Assembly (NCBI GenBank): GCA_951394045.1 | Contig: OX595987.1 | Span: 310,001 to 374,000 of the forward strand | Reading direction: 5' to 3' | Source: Nitzschia sp. DOCU1 | Taxonomy: Eukaryota > Bacillariophyta > Bacillariophyceae > Bacillariales > Bacillariaceae | Length of the DNA: 64,000 bases | Translations under genes and position numbers: made by a program | Notes under the pieces: generated by a model | What the model was told of the DNA's origin: nothing | Seen by the model: the letters and a program-made list of their open reading frames with translations, nothing else | Database searches by the model: none | Shown: positions 10,601 to 21,825 of the stretch, one piece after another | Numbering within the stretch: the stretch's first letter is position 1 | How the letters are laid out: every line of letters starts with the position of its first letter

Positions 10601-11114
10601 TCGTCCTCCTGTTAAACGTCCAGAAAATAGCACAGATTAGTGAGAATAACAATACCACAAAGCTAGCATAGCACCCAAGGCCGTTCGGGACAAGCTAGTC
10701 TCCGTAGATTCGAAACCAAGAGGACGGCAAGGCTCCAACCGACACGGTCATCATCGTCCCAGGGCTTGCGTTGCCCATGGCCCCCGAATCAACAAACGGA
10801 TGCATTCGACATTAAATAAATCGCTCGGACTCCCACCGAGACAATTACTTAGATTCCAAAAGCATAGAAAATCCCTGCCTCCAAGAAATATTTAACAACC
10901 ATTGGCTCATGCCGACTTATCCAATTCTCCATCCACGAATTACGATAGCGCGCCAGCATAACCTACTGCGCACCCAGCACAACACACACCGACGACCATG
11001 GCGTTTTCACCCTTGGCTCGTTGTCGATGGGACGACGGGTCTTTTTCGTACCTTGCTTTTGACATTCCGCAAGTCAGATATGAAATTTTGCAATCCCCTT
11101 GCTTGAGACGACAT
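7633..11114 (-). CDS. AP-2 complex subunit alpha (alpha-adaptin)
   Basis: Large subunit of the clathrin adaptor AP-2, which links plasma-membrane cargo and phosphoinositides to clathrin in endocytosis. Three exons: 11114-11052, 10608-8583, 8489-7633 (introns 443 and 93 nt, GT-AG), giving 981 residues, the usual family length. Exon 1 encodes only 21 residues, containing RGLQNFISDLRN, the conserved adaptin start; exon 2 continues EDEQKRVDKELANIRKKF and KYVWKLVYIHVLGYDVDFGH, diagnostic of alpha. The armadillo-like trunk fills about residues 1-620, followed by an Ala/Gln/Arg-rich charged hinge, and exon 3 supplies the C-terminal appendage (ear) ending VALVSIKLA. The hinge is short and no obvious clathrin-box motif was noticed. 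The 443-nt first intron is the longest seen here. Head-to-head with the EGF-repeat gene. Confidence 0.93.
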
Positions 11115-12788
11115 GGTTATCTACGATGCCCCGAGAATAAAATAAAATACAGGCACAACGGCAAACGATAACCGCGTGGGTGGGTGGCAACTGCAGGCGT
11201 GATCAGCCTGATCGATGGGGTTGATTCGAAAGGTCTCCGGCGCTCCTTGCGGGCGACGCGAGGAGAGTCTTTCCGTTGGAAACCAAAAGAAAGAATGGGA
11301 CGATAAACTATGTCCATGTGCACCAACCCAATTATTTATGCGCAGCCGAAGCGACATAACTTAACGGGGTACGATTGGATTCTTCCGACTGTTTTCGAAA
11401 TTTCGAGAACGAGCTCTCCCGCCCAACGCCAACGCACAACACGTTTCGGCGAGCTCCGAAACGATTGTGGGGTGCACTCTCGCTCTTGGGGGAGGGGGAG
11501 GAAAGACTACCGCGGGACAAATTTGACACTTCGGTAGATAATAGTAGCATTGTTGTATATTCTAGTTAGGAATATGTAGTTGAAAATAAGGTACCCTGTC
11601 TTGGTTGGCAATATAGTTGCTAGATATTGCCATTCGTCGAAGGAGTTAGAGTGGGGTAACGTATGAAGAGCCCAAGAATCTTCCCTACTACTAGCTAGCT
11701 TTTGACGGCTGTGGTGATTGTTTACATAGCTATCTGTTTGCGACTCCTAATGCATACTAATGCAGATACTCTGGTGGATAAGCTGCTGTCTCTTTTAGCA
11801 CCAAGTTAAGTGATCTGGCGCAAACGAGACGGTCAAAGTCAATCGCAGCAGCGGAATAAAACACCAACGCACCACCCAAACCCATCGTACTCTTCGTCGA
11901 GTTAATTCGGCCCTGGTCGGGGCGCATTTTTAATCTTATTTGGTCGTAAAAGGTCGAGCTATAAAGTCGGCGGGAGTCAATTGTGGCTTTGGAGCTGCGA
12001 CTGAACCTTGGTGGCTGGCCAAAGTTGCTTCAGCCTCGCGTAACGAAATCATGGTCGCCCCCCCCCCCCCTCCCCCCCCCAATCGACTCCCGCGCGCTCG
12101 CGGGCGGGCGGTGGGTGTGGGGTGTTTTTGCTGGTGGTGGGTATCAACTCGCGATCAATCTATCGACGGCTTTCATCTGAAGGCAACGACAGGATAACAA
12201 TGGCAATAATAATTGTGCTGCATGCATCGAATGGATGAACGCAGCGCCATGGTCCAACCAAAGGAGCGACACAGGATGTGACGACTATTGATTCATACGG
12301 ACGGAAACGGGGGCGGTTCTCGTTTTCACCGGGATGCAACAAGTCGTGGGTGCCAAGAGGCCGAACCGTCCGTGTCGTAGAAGTCTACTGAATTGGACAT
12401 TTAAGGAGCCCAGTCGGCCTGGCCAAAGTATTATGCCTCATTCTTGGTTTCAGGGCAAGTCAACGTGCTTTGAGATCTATCCCGATCAGTTTTGCGTGCC
12501 CGTGGATGCGATTACTACGCGCAAACAGGATCCTTCCGATTTCCGCCGTCAAACCCACTTTCATTTTTTGGAGACCCAGCGAACGACAACGCTTTCTCTT
12601 CAAGACAGTTGCAGGAAACAACAAAAACAACACTTTCGTCTCTTTCATCGTATTGAGACATTACGCTTTGCTCTTTTCTGGGTGTTATTCATCTGCTTCG
12701 AGCTGTTATTTTCGTAATTCACGCTCTCTGAGACGAATCATTCGGAAGCTGAGAAACTTCTCATTCGACCTTGCGCTTCAACGAGACG
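11115..12788. other. 1.7 kb divergent intergenic region
   Basis: Lies between the starts of AP-2 alpha (minus) and the EGF-repeat gene (plus) and should hold both promoters and leaders. It contains a C-rich run (12058-12080). Several 60-130 codon frames exist (for example 12334-12717) but show no domain or conserved pattern. Confidence 0.5.
12058..12080. repeat. poly-C tract (C13-T-C9)
   Basis: Homopolymer run interrupted by one T; prone to length change and to sequencing error. Confidence 0.9.
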
Positions 12789-15700
12789 ATGACGAAGATG
12801 ATGCATCGATTGTTACTTTCTACTACAATCTTGCCGCTGGCGGTGGCTGGTAGATTTGTGCCATATAAATGGGGGACCTCCCGCGCTTGTACCTTGGATT
12901 GTCCCACGGATGCTCCCTGTACGTTTGGTGAAACGCCGTTTGCCAGTCCCAATGAACCCGCGGAAAATGGGATGCACTGTGCTTGTCCTCCGGGGTGGAC
13001 AGGCGTATACTGCGATCACAAGTACGAGTCTTGCAGTGACAGTCATGACTGTTATCATGGGGGAGAATGTTTGGGTAACGAGTTGGTGGATTCGTTTGGC
13101 AATCCGCAGCTCGTCTGCGATTGTTCCAACGCCAAGACGGCAGACGGCGTCAGCTATGTGGGAAAGTACTGTGAGATACCCTTTGAAATGTCTTGTAGTC
13201 CCGATAATGACGAGTTGTTTTGCGTGAACGGGGCTGATTGCAATCCAAACTATGCGTAAGTTGTTGTGGGGGTGAAGCCTGAGAAGCTAGTTAGTCTGCA
13301 TTCACCAAAAGCTTCTCACCCTGTTTGCTTGATTTTTATGAACAACTCGCTTGCTTGAATCGATAGCAACGATGGTATTGCTTGCTTGTGTGAAGATGGG
13401 TGGGAAGGCTTTCATTGCGAGTTCAAGGAAGGCGAAGTCCCTGATTGTGGACTGAACTGTGCCAATGGCGGCGTGTGCGTCGTCGGCGTCCGTAGCTCGC
13501 AGGAGACGGACTTGTTGCGCCGTATCTGGAGCGACGAGGAGATTGTAAGCCACATGCGGTGTCTTTGCCCTGCTGGATATGGTGGGCCGCTCTGTCAGTA
13601 CAATTCAGAACAGTGTGGTGACGACAGCTGCTACCATGGGGGTACATGTGTGACTACCACTACTACTATTTCCGGCAAGTCTACTACAGAATATCATTGC
13701 GATTGCACCACTGCTGTTGATAGCAAGGGGAATCGCTTTACTGGGGACTACTGTCAAGAAATGTCGACCGTATTTTGCGACAGGAATGATGCCAGCCTAT
13801 TTTGTACCAACGGCGGGCTGTGTGGCGAGCAGTCCACCGATCCTTGTATCTGCCCCAATGGCTTTGGTGGCCACAAGTGCGAGTACGATACACGTTTTTC
13901 TCCCGTCGTTGAACCTGATAGTGGTGCTGGTAATGTCAACTCTTCGCCTTCAGAGCCTTGCGGCGATATCTTTTGCCTCAATGGTGCCGAGTGCACTTCC
14001 CAACAAGTGACTCTTGAGGATGGAACTCGAGTTCAGGAAGATGTCTGTGACTGTACTACGGCACATGAACCGAACCATTACTTGTTCTATTCTGGGGACG
14101 CCTGCCAGTTCAAGTCTACCTCGGTCTGCTCGTCTTCGAGCGGCGCTGAAATTAAGTTTTGTGTCAACAGCGGCGAATGTCAGGCTGATACTGGAACATG
14201 CTCATGCCCTCAAGGCTGGACAGGGGAGCATTGTGAAATTCATACCAAAGATCACCAGACAGACCAGGATCCTACTTGTGGCGATACCGTGTGCTACAAT
14301 GGAGGAACTTGCGTGACGACCAGTCTTGAAGTGGATAATGAAGACGGAAGCTCCTCGACTTCGACCTTGCAATATTGTGATTGCGCCAAGGCTTTTGACG
14401 ACGAGTATCTCTATGCTGGCAAGAGCTGCGAGTTCAAGTCGACCACAGTCTGCACGTTGCCCGATGGCGTGGGCGCTACCTTACAGGGAATGCTCTTTTG
14501 CGCTAACCATGGCACTTGCAGAAAACGAGTGCAAGAAGGATGCAACTGCCCGGATGGCTTCTCGGGTATGCATTGTGAGTTCTTGGAACTAGATAAGGAT
14601 CCCAACGAGTCCACTGACGCCACTGAAGCGATAGAGAGCTGTGGCGATGAATTGATCTGCAAGAATGGCGGCACTTGCTTCACTTACATTGTCACGCAAG
14701 ATGATGGCAGCATTGAACACGTCCCTCGCTGCGACTGTTCAACAACGGCCACCGCAGATACTATCTTTGCTGGCACGGAATGTGAACATGAAGCTACTGT
14801 GTTTTGTACTGATCCGGCAGAAGGTTTGGAAACGGCCATCTTTTGCGTCCAAGGAGGAAAATGCGGATCGAACGTCTTTGAAGGCTGTGACTGCCCGGAT
14901 GGGTGGACTGGACTCCATTGCGAATTCGCTCTTGATCTCGACGACCTGTTGGATCAGAAGGATGCCACCGAGGCTGTTGAATGTGGCGATGCCTTCTGCT
15001 ACAATGGTGGCCTTTGCGAAGTTAGCCAAGATGTCAATGACGCGACTGGGAAACTCGAAGATGTTTACTCTTGTGATTGCTCATCCACGGCTACGGCCAC
15101 CGAAATTTATGGTGGGGCGACCTGTTCCTACAGAAGTACCAGTATCTGCCAGAAGTCTGGTGTCAGTGGCGACGACACGCTTGCTGGGGCTATTGTCTGC
15201 CTGAACCATGGAACTTGTCGTAATGACCCCCTCGAAGGGTGCGACTGCCCCAGTGGATTCACTGGTACTAGTTGCGAGATTGAGGTCGACGATGATCAGC
15301 ACGCTGACGACGGCGAAGCCTGTGGTGATGGATACTGCTACCATGGAGGACAGTGTGTGACCACGACGATTGTCGGGGCGAACGACGACACTTCGACCCT
15401 GTATCACTGCGATTGCAGCTCGGCGTTTGATGATGAGTATCTCTATGCCGGCGACAGCTGCCAGCACAAGTCGACAGCGCAGTGTACTCATCCAGATGAC
15501 GGCGAGGATTCTCTTCTGGGTATCTTATTCTGCGTAAATGGCGGTACTTGCAAAGATGATGTCGAGCAGGGTTGTGACTGCCCAGATGGCTGGACTGGAT
15601 TCTTCTGCGAGTTCGAGGAAGACCCCGAAGATGTTTCTTACGGGCTTGATGACTACGAGCAATGTGGAGATTACGTGTGCCTTAATGGAGGGAGATGCGT

Positions 15701-17285
15701 CTCCACAACAGTCACGATGCAGGATGACACCACGATCTCCATTCAGTATTGCGACTGCAACAAGGCCTTTGATGAAGAAACCATCTACGCAGGCCCTAAT
15801 TGCGAGTACCAAGCCACTGTCCTCTGTACGGAGCCCCAGGCCAACGCCCCAGACCTTGGAGGGGTCCAGTTTTGTGTCAACGGAGGGAAATGTAACGAAA
15901 ACAACGTCTTGGGCGCGTGCGAATGTCCAGCTCATTGGACCGGACTGCGCTGTGAGCTTGAAGCGGACTATTACGATGATGACGATGGCAGCGTACCTTG
16001 CGGCGACATCGTCTGTTTGCATGGCGGCAAATGCCTCGAATCGGCTACCAACGACGTTGGAGCCAACGAATCCATCGAGTACAGCTGTGACTGCAGCGCC
16101 GCCTTCGACGGTTTCCATCTCTATGATGGTCCATTTTGCCAGTATCAGTCGACTGAGCTGTGCGACAACCCCAAGGGTGGTTCCTTGTCTAAGGTCGGGT
16201 TCTGTGTCAACAATGGGAAATGCCAAAACGATGGTGCCTGCCAATGCCCCAGTGGCTATTATGGCTCTCGATGTGAATTGTCCCTTTATGAAAACCAAGA
16301 TTCTGAGGACGTTACCTCTACCCAAGACGATGATGAGTACGAGTACTCTTGCGTCTTGGCTTGTTCCAATGGAGGTCATTGTGCCAAAGGCGCAAAAGAC
16401 AATGGCTCTCTCGGTGACGTTATTGACAATGTGGCACATTTGAATTCTACATATCATGAGACCTACTTCGAGCACTGTGTTTGTCCAAATGGTTTCGTTG
16501 GCCTTACCTGTGAACATAAGGTGGAAGTGTGTGGCGAGAACGACCACTACTGCCTCCATGGGTCGACGTGCGTCAATGACAACGGCAAACATACTTGCGA
16601 TTGCAGCCAGGCCGACGAACAAATCGGTCACGGCGACCAGCCCTCCGTCTTTGCGGGTAGCTCCTGTCAGCATCCAGCCAATGATATTTGCATTCAGGGT
16701 GCCGCTTTTCCCACTAGGCCCTTGTTTTTCTGTGTCCACGGCGGCACGTGCAAAGCATATGTTTCAGAAGGAGAGGACGATCCTGGGTGCAATTGCCCGG
16801 AGGGGTGGACGGGACCGCACTGTGAAACTCGAATCCAAGAAGATTGGGTCGGGCCTAGTGTCAAGGGAGAAGGCGCCGGCGTCCTTATTATTTCAGTGGT
16901 CACGGCGTTGCTTGTCTTTCTTTTGTTGACTCTCGTGGCCTTCTGGATCCGAGCTAGCCACGAGTCAGCCAAGGACGGCTCATCTCAAGACTGTATGATT
17001 TTCCGCCGGCGCCGAAAGCACCACGAGTTGTCCAAGGATCCTGTGTCTCCCAACTTGGCTCCTCGTCGTTTTACATTCGGAAACCTTGCAAGTCCGACCA
17101 TTGTCACGTCTAATTCCGATCCCATCGCACCTGACATTTCTTTGGCCCCAGACGAGGAACCGGCGTCTTACCGTGACGAGCCAAATATCGTCGAGGACGA
17201 CGACTTCGAAGATGAGATTGTTCTTGAAGTCGGGCCTCCGCACGACGAAGATGGGCACCAATTGCATCAAATCGACATGATCTAG
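12789..17285 (+). CDS. type I membrane protein with about two dozen EGF-like repeats
   Basis: Two exons, 12789-13255 and 13367-17285 (111-nt intron joining ...NPNYA to NDGIACLCEDGW), 1461 residues from the ATG at 12789. Signal peptide at residues 5-23 (LLLSTTILPLAVAG). The outer part is built from roughly eleven modules of about 110 residues, each holding two Cys-rich EGF-like domains: a first half with CGD-x2-C-x-NGG-x-C ... CDC ... AG-x2-C, and a second half with FCVNGG-x-C ... GCDCPDGWTG-x2-CE. Acidic linkers (DDDE-type) separate modules and could bind calcium. One membrane helix lies at about 1327-1350 (GVLIISVVTALLVFLLLTLV), followed by a tail of about 110 residues, basic then acidic. 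This is the build of an adhesion protein or surface receptor; ligand unknown, no intracellular enzyme domain. Confidence 0.88.
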
Positions 17286-17636
17286 CTACTCCGGGGTAGA
17301 GTAGAATAGCAGTAAGCAATCAGTGATAGAACAGAGAGTGAAGAACCCAATCCTAGTCTTCGTCAACAAACTAGGAATGACGGCAACACTGCTGCTTGTT
17401 CCTCTAGAAGCCGGATCAATCCCATTGACTTCTTTTCACCCATTGCATCAACTTCCGTTCTTCTGGAAAGCATGCAAACGACTACACAACTATATTTGTA
17501 TTCGCCAGGTAAAACTTTTGCTAAATTACTTCTGACTTAGAACGATCTACACACCGACCTCGTGTGTTGAACCGTTATGTTAGACTGGGATGCCGGTCTC
17601 TCAACAAGAATCAAATCAAACACGAATGTGATCAAC
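17286..17636. other. intergenic between convergent genes
   Basis: 3' regions of the EGF-repeat gene and the FCP gene. An imperfect palindrome (CTACTCCGGGGTAGAGTAG) sits at 17286-17304 right after the EGF stop. Nothing else was seen. Confidence 0.5.
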
Positions 17637-18233
17637 TTAGATGGAGGGGAAGAAGTCCGCAACGTTTCCGAGCTTGTCGTGAACCATGAGGGCCAACATA
17701 CCCATTTGGGCGGCACGGCCTTGGTTCAACTCGACGGCTCGTTTTTGGAGCTTGGTCTCCTCGCTGAAAGAGTCCCATCCGAAGTCGAGGGCACCGTTGC
17801 GGAAGTCACCAACGAATTCTCCGCCGGTGATGTCCTTCATGACGGCAAGCTCCAAGAAACCAACGAAGGCAAGAACTTGGAGGGCACCGGCAACAGGGAC
17901 GGCGAAAGAAGCATCCCATCCGTATCCCAAGTCAGAGAACTTGGTTCCATCGTAGGAGATGTCTCCGGGAAGGTAGATTCCGGCGGCGTTGACCAAGTAT
18001 CCGACAACACCCAACATGCAGATGCGTCCGTGCTTGATCTCAACGTATCGGAGGCGCTCGAACTTCTCTTGGTCACCATCGGCAACAATGCCCAAAGGAT
18101 CGAAGAATCCAAGGGGAGGCTGGGCACCAAGTTCACTCTCGAAGGCACTCAAGGAGGTGGAGGTGGCGGCTTGCTTGGCAGGAGCGAAAGCAGCGGCGGT
18201 GGCGATAAGGGAGGCAAGGACGGCGGTCTTCAT
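17637..18233 (-). CDS. fucoxanthin-chlorophyll a/c light-harvesting protein
   Basis: 198 residues from the ATG at 18233; the frame opens further upstream but MKTAVLASLIATAAAFAP is the canonical start. It is a pigment-binding antenna protein of the thylakoid, of the main Lhcf type by length and sequence. The leader ends AAAF-AP, the diatom plastid cleavage motif. The mature protein begins with the conserved ELGAQPPLGFFDPLG, followed by helix 1 (RLRYVEIKHGRICMLG) with Glu and His chlorophyll ligands and the salt-bridge Arg, a middle helix, and helix 3 (RAVELNQGRAAQMGMLALMV) with the matching Glu/Asn/Arg set and a Gln. Intronless. Head-to-head with NOL10, 538 bp apart. Such genes are normally light-regulated; no element could be assigned. 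Confidence 0.96.
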   Translation of the reverse strand: MKTAVLASLIATAAAFAPAKQAATSTSLSAFESELGAQPPLGFFDPLGIVADGDQEKFERLRYVEIKHGRICMLGVVGYLVNAAGIYLPGDISYDGTKFSDLGYGWDASFAVPVAGALQVLAFVGFLELAVMKDITGGEFVGDFRNGALDFGWDSFSEETKLQKRAVELNQGRAAQMGMLALMVHDKLGNVADFFPSI

Positions 18234-18771
18234 GGTGTTAGTTTCTTGAGAATACTCAATGGAAATTATGGGACTGCCAAGCCAGGGCAACGAAAAAGGT
18301 ATCTCCCAACCGAACTCCGTGTGAAAGATCGGCCACGTTACAAGCTCAAACACGACACGGAGGATCGCGGAACCTCAACTCCTCGTAGCCTTGTGTAGAA
18401 AATGAACTATGGTAGCTTCAAGGATAGCATTGCCACGCGGGTGGAAAAGACCCGGATATCGCGATCTTTTGCACGTCTGATCTGCAACGCCCAGATGGCG
18501 AAGGATGTGGTGACGACGCGAGGGCCTCCGCTTCGCCTTTTCCCTGTGGCGAATCGGCTTCGACGGGCGGCGGATGGACGGAAAGTCTTGCCGCCGCCAG
18601 CGACTACCCATGCGTTCCTCCGATCCATTAGATTCATTTGAAGCCATTCGTGGAAATTGCTGCCGACGAGAGAGAGGATTGGTTGTTCTATGGAACGACC
18701 ATGGCTCCATTGTACCCCCTCCTACCCCCACTACATGGCTTGGTTGTCTTCGTGATCACTTACCTACCATC
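18234..18771. promoter_or_regulatory. shared upstream region of FCP and NOL10 genes
   Basis: 538 bp between divergent starts; both promoters must lie here or overlap. No TATA box or known diatom element could be assigned by eye. The NOL10 frame remains open leftwards to 18574, but conserved residues begin only at 18772. Confidence 0.4.
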
Positions 18772-21165
18772 ATGAATGTTCAAAAGCGTAATGATGTCGC
18801 CATTTACAATCTTTCGTCAGGTCCAACGCTGCCAGAATGGCTAGGCGATCGAGGACGACGGAATCTCGCCAAGCGCGACGAGCAAGTTCGACGACGCATC
18901 GAGCTGATTCAAGATTTTCAAATGCCCAGCAGTTCTTCCAAGGTCGTCCAGTCAGCCGATGGTCGCTACATCATTGTGGGTGGAACCTATCCTCCTCGGA
19001 TCCGTTGTTATGATGTGGCTGATTTGTCGTTAAAATTCGAAAGATACGTCAACGGCCAAATTGTCGACATTGTCATGCTGGGCGAAGATTACGGGAAAAT
19101 GGGAATTTTGATGGATGACCGGACAATCGCTTTTCATGCGCACTATGGCGCCCATGAGTCGATACGTGTGCCAAAGTTCGGAAGAGGCATGGCGTATGAA
19201 TCGACCACTTGTGAATTGCTAGTGGCCGCCAGTGGGTCGGAAGTCTATCGATTGAATTTGGAAGAGGGTAGATTTAGCGAGCCTTGGACTGCGGAGCCGG
19301 CAGCAGCTTCTGCCTCGTGTATATCAGTGGCCTACTCGCAACCGTTGGCGGCAGTTGGATTCGATGACGGAGTCATTCGATTCTGGGACAATCGATCGCC
19401 GGATACCTTGCTGAAGCCCTTTCTCAAGCTTGATGTTCATGCTGCGACTGCTGGCTGTGGATTCGCGGACGAAAATGATGTGTACCATAGCAACCCTCAC
19501 GAAATTACATCTATCGCACATGACACTTCTGGTCTCTACATGGCAGCAGGAACTGCCGGAGGCCTTGTGGCACTGTATGACGTTCGTTCGAGCAAGCCAT
19601 TGCATGTCAAGGAGCACAAGCACGGCATGGCTATCCACACTCTCAAATTTCATACTGGGAGCGGCTGCGTGCTTAGTTCGGATGAAAAACTAGTCAAGAT
19701 ATGGAAATACAAGAGCAGTGGGGACTTGGTGAACGCTAGCGGAGTTTCTGCGGATCGATTTGGTGCGCTCTCTACCGATTCAGAGGAATCCAACAGCGGA
19801 TTGGGAGCCGTGGTCGCCAATGTCGAGGGAACGGGCAAGTTCAGCAACTTTATTACAGCTGGCGACGAGAAGGATCCCCTTGGAAACTCAAGTGGAGTTC
19901 TTATGTGCACAACGGATAAACCCAAGCTTGAGTGTTACTACATACCCAAGGTCGGCCTTGCTCCCAAGTGGTGCTCGTTTCTTGAAAATATTACCGAAGA
20001 GCTGGAAGAAAGGGATCTTAAACGAGACGGTGGTCTTGGAGGTTCTGATCTTGTTAAGGACGGACAAGAGACTATTTTTGAAAACTACAAGTTCGTTAGT
20101 CGCGACGACCTGGACAAATTGGGGGTGTCAGACTTGATCGGGACGCCCATGCTACGTGCCTATATGCATGGATTCTTTATGGATATCAATCTTTACAATC
20201 GTGTCCGAGCAGTTGCCAATCCCTTCGAGTATGAGCAATACCGCAAGAATAAACTCAAGGAGAGGTTGGAGGCCAAGCGTGCCAGTCGCATTGCTCCGAA
20301 GCAAGCCAACAAAGCCAAGTCTGCTGTCAATCCGGATTTGGCCGAGCGATTGCAAGACAAGGCCGGAGACGCAACCAAAGCTGGAAATGTTGCGAGCCGG
20401 CTGCTTTCTGATGACCGTTTTGGCAACTTGTTTACCAATCCAGACTTTGAAATTAATGAAGACGATGACAACTTCAAGCTCCGAAACCCCAGCGGCGTTG
20501 CAGCGGCAAAGCGCAAGGGCGGCAAGCGAGATGATATGGACAGCGATGATGACGACGAAGACGGTGGCTTCTTCGATGAGGGAGAGCAAGCCAGCGACAC
20601 CGAGGCAGTGGGTTTCCGTCGAGTCGAGGATGATAGTGACGAGGACGGCCACGATGATTCGGACCACCAGTCGGACAGCGAAAGCGATGAGGAAGATGGA
20701 TTCCGCGGGGTGAAAGTGCGTGGGGAGGCCTACGGGGAGATCAAACAGTCTTTGGGCAAGAAGACAAAGATTAACGCGGTTTCCAAGAAGTTTGAGAAAC
20801 GAAAGCAGCCTAAGAAAACGGTCATGTTCGAAGCCGACGATCTAGGCGACGCAAATGAAGCAGCCGTCCACGCGGGTCTAGGCGAAGCAGACGCCAGTAG
20901 ACGAGTGAAAGAGAAGATCAGAGATATGAACATGCCACTGGAGAAGCGCTTCAAGAAACAAGAAGAGGAATCACCTCACGTACAGGTCACACGCAAGGGA
21001 GGCGCCAAGGAGATAACTTACATTCCCAGGGACTCGAGAAAGAAGCGAGAAGATGGAAGACAAGACACGGAAATGGATTCGACTGGGCAAAGCGGTCAGT
21101 CCAAGCGTCAAAGGCGTGGGATGAAAGATCTTGGGTTCAAGGCACCGTTCAAGAATCGACGTTAA
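18772..21165 (+). CDS. nucleolar protein 10 (NOL10/Enp2), ribosome biogenesis
   Basis: 797 residues from the ATG at 18772. I chose this start because NDVAIYNLSSGPTLPEWL matches the family's beginning; an in-frame ATG at 18574 would add unrelated sequence. Enp2/NOL10 is a component of the small-subunit processome acting in early 40S ribosome assembly in the nucleolus. Family signs: RVELIQDF-like RIELIQDFQMP, ADGRYIIVGGTYPPRIRCYD, FGRGMAYE and a WD40-type propeller over about residues 40-330 (including VAYSQPLAAVGFDDGVIRFWD). The NUC153-like helical segment (NPDLAERL, DDRFGNLFTNPDFEIN) follows, then long acidic Asp/Glu tracts and a basic tail ending FKAPFKNRR. Intronless. Longer than yeast Enp2 mainly in the acidic part. 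Confidence 0.93.
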   Translation: MNVQKRNDVAIYNLSSGPTLPEWLGDRGRRNLAKRDEQVRRRIELIQDFQMPSSSSKVVQSADGRYIIVGGTYPPRIRCYDVADLSLKFERYVNGQIVDIVMLGEDYGKMGILMDDRTIAFHAHYGAHESIRVPKFGRGMAYESTTCELLVAASGSEVYRLNLEEGRFSEPWTAEPAAASASCISVAYSQPLAAVGFDDGVIRFWDNRSPDTLLKPFLKLDVHAATAGCGFADENDVYHSNPHEITSIAHDTSGLYMAAGTAGGLVALYDVRSSKPLHVKEHKHGMAIHTLKFHTGSGCVLSSDEKLVKIWKYKSSGDLVNASGVSADRFGALSTDSEESNSGLGAVVANVEGTGKFSNFITAGDEKDPLGNSSGVLMCTTDKPKLECYYIPKVGLAPKWCSFLENITEELEERDLKRDGGLGGSDLVKDGQETIFENYKFVSRDDLDKLGVSDLIGTPMLRAYMHGFFMDINLYNRVRAVANPFEYEQYRKNKLKERLEAKRASRIAPKQANKAKSAVNPDLAERLQDKAGDATKAGNVASRLLSDDRFGNLFTNPDFEINEDDDNFKLRNPSGVAAAKRKGGKRDDMDSDDDDEDGGFFDEGEQASDTEAVGFRRVEDDSDEDGHDDSDHQSDSESDEEDGFRGVKVRGEAYGEIKQSLGKKTKINAVSKKFEKRKQPKKTVMFEADDLGDANEAAVHAGLGEADASRRVKEKIRDMNMPLEKRFKKQEEESPHVQVTRKGGAKEITYIPRDSRKKREDGRQDTEMDSTGQSGQSKRQRRGMKDLGFKAPFKNRR

Positions 21166-21261
21166 TGGCACCTGTCATGATGACCTAGAAGCACGAGCAT
21201 TCCTGCTAGCTGGCCAATAATTGACAGGCAGTTAATGGCATAGGGTCGAGGATAGCGGTGC

Positions 21262-21272
21262 GGGGGGGGGGG
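21262..21272. repeat. poly-G tract (11 G)
   Basis: Homopolymer shortly after the NOL10 stop. Confidence 0.9.
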
Positions 21273-21752
21273 TCGCATTTTTCACAATGAGAGCCGACCT
21301 GAGAAAAGCACCACCTGTCCCCTTCTAGTAGTAGCCACTAACAGGGCACGAATAAGCGGAAGCCGTTATTATTATTCTTCCATTTCGTCCCCGTCCATTT
21401 CCTCCTCAAGCCAATACTGCCCTCGTTGTTGGTGGGAACTGAACTTTTGCTTTTCGGTGTTCTAATTACTAGAGTACTACCCGGCCGCCTAGTCTGTCCC
21501 AGGTACTACTACAAGTAGCCGTTGTCGCTCGTTGTTGCGGCGATTTGGCGCGATCGTTCCTCTCGATCGTCAAGGTAGCTTTTACCGGGAGGATAGCGCG
21601 TACTTTTCGCTGATTTAATCGTAGGTAGACATATCAAATATGATATGATTCTTGACCCTTTACGCCGAATGGGACGCAGCAAGCAGCGGTGGGTTGCAGA
21701 GGCCACGCCCAAGTTTCAACAAGTTTCAAAAACATGCTACCGACCCGAGGAT

Positions 21753-21825
21753 GGGACTCGAACCTCGGACCTTCTACATAGAAGTACGAGCTATTAGCCA
21801 AGCCAATCTTGCAGAACTGAAAAGG
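21753..21825 (-). other. tRNA-like element with B-box, not a complete tRNA
   Basis: On the minus strand GGTTCGAGTCC matches the RNA polymerase III B-box (T-loop) consensus, and TTGGCTAATAGC upstream resembles an A-box. However, the T stem cannot pair in the standard five-base register. Instead CCGAGG...CCTCGG pairs around it, and CTTCTA-TG-TAGAAG forms a second hairpin with no normal anticodon loop. No acceptor stem closes the unit. It could be a tRNA relic, a SINE-type pol III promoter or chance. Confidence 0.3.

Noticed and set aside
12334..12717. 127-codon plus frame before the EGF gene
   Set aside because: No signal, domain or splice link; probably 5' leader or promoter sequence.
15525..16739. 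404-codon minus-strand open frame
   Set aside because: It lies entirely antisense to the EGF-repeat exon; its composition mirrors the repeated Cys/Asp/Gly codons of the real gene and it has no domain.
17577..18398. 273-codon plus-strand open frame
   Set aside because: Antisense to the FCP gene; long only because highly biased FCP codons leave few stops on the other strand.
18574..18771. Upstream ATG extending NOL10 by 66 codons
   Set aside because: The added residues have no counterpart in the family, whose conserved start matches the ATG at 18772.
20152..20713. Overlapping long frames on both strands inside NOL10
   Set aside because: Shadows of the acidic Asp/Glu tracts; the plus-strand NOL10 frame carries the conserved motifs.
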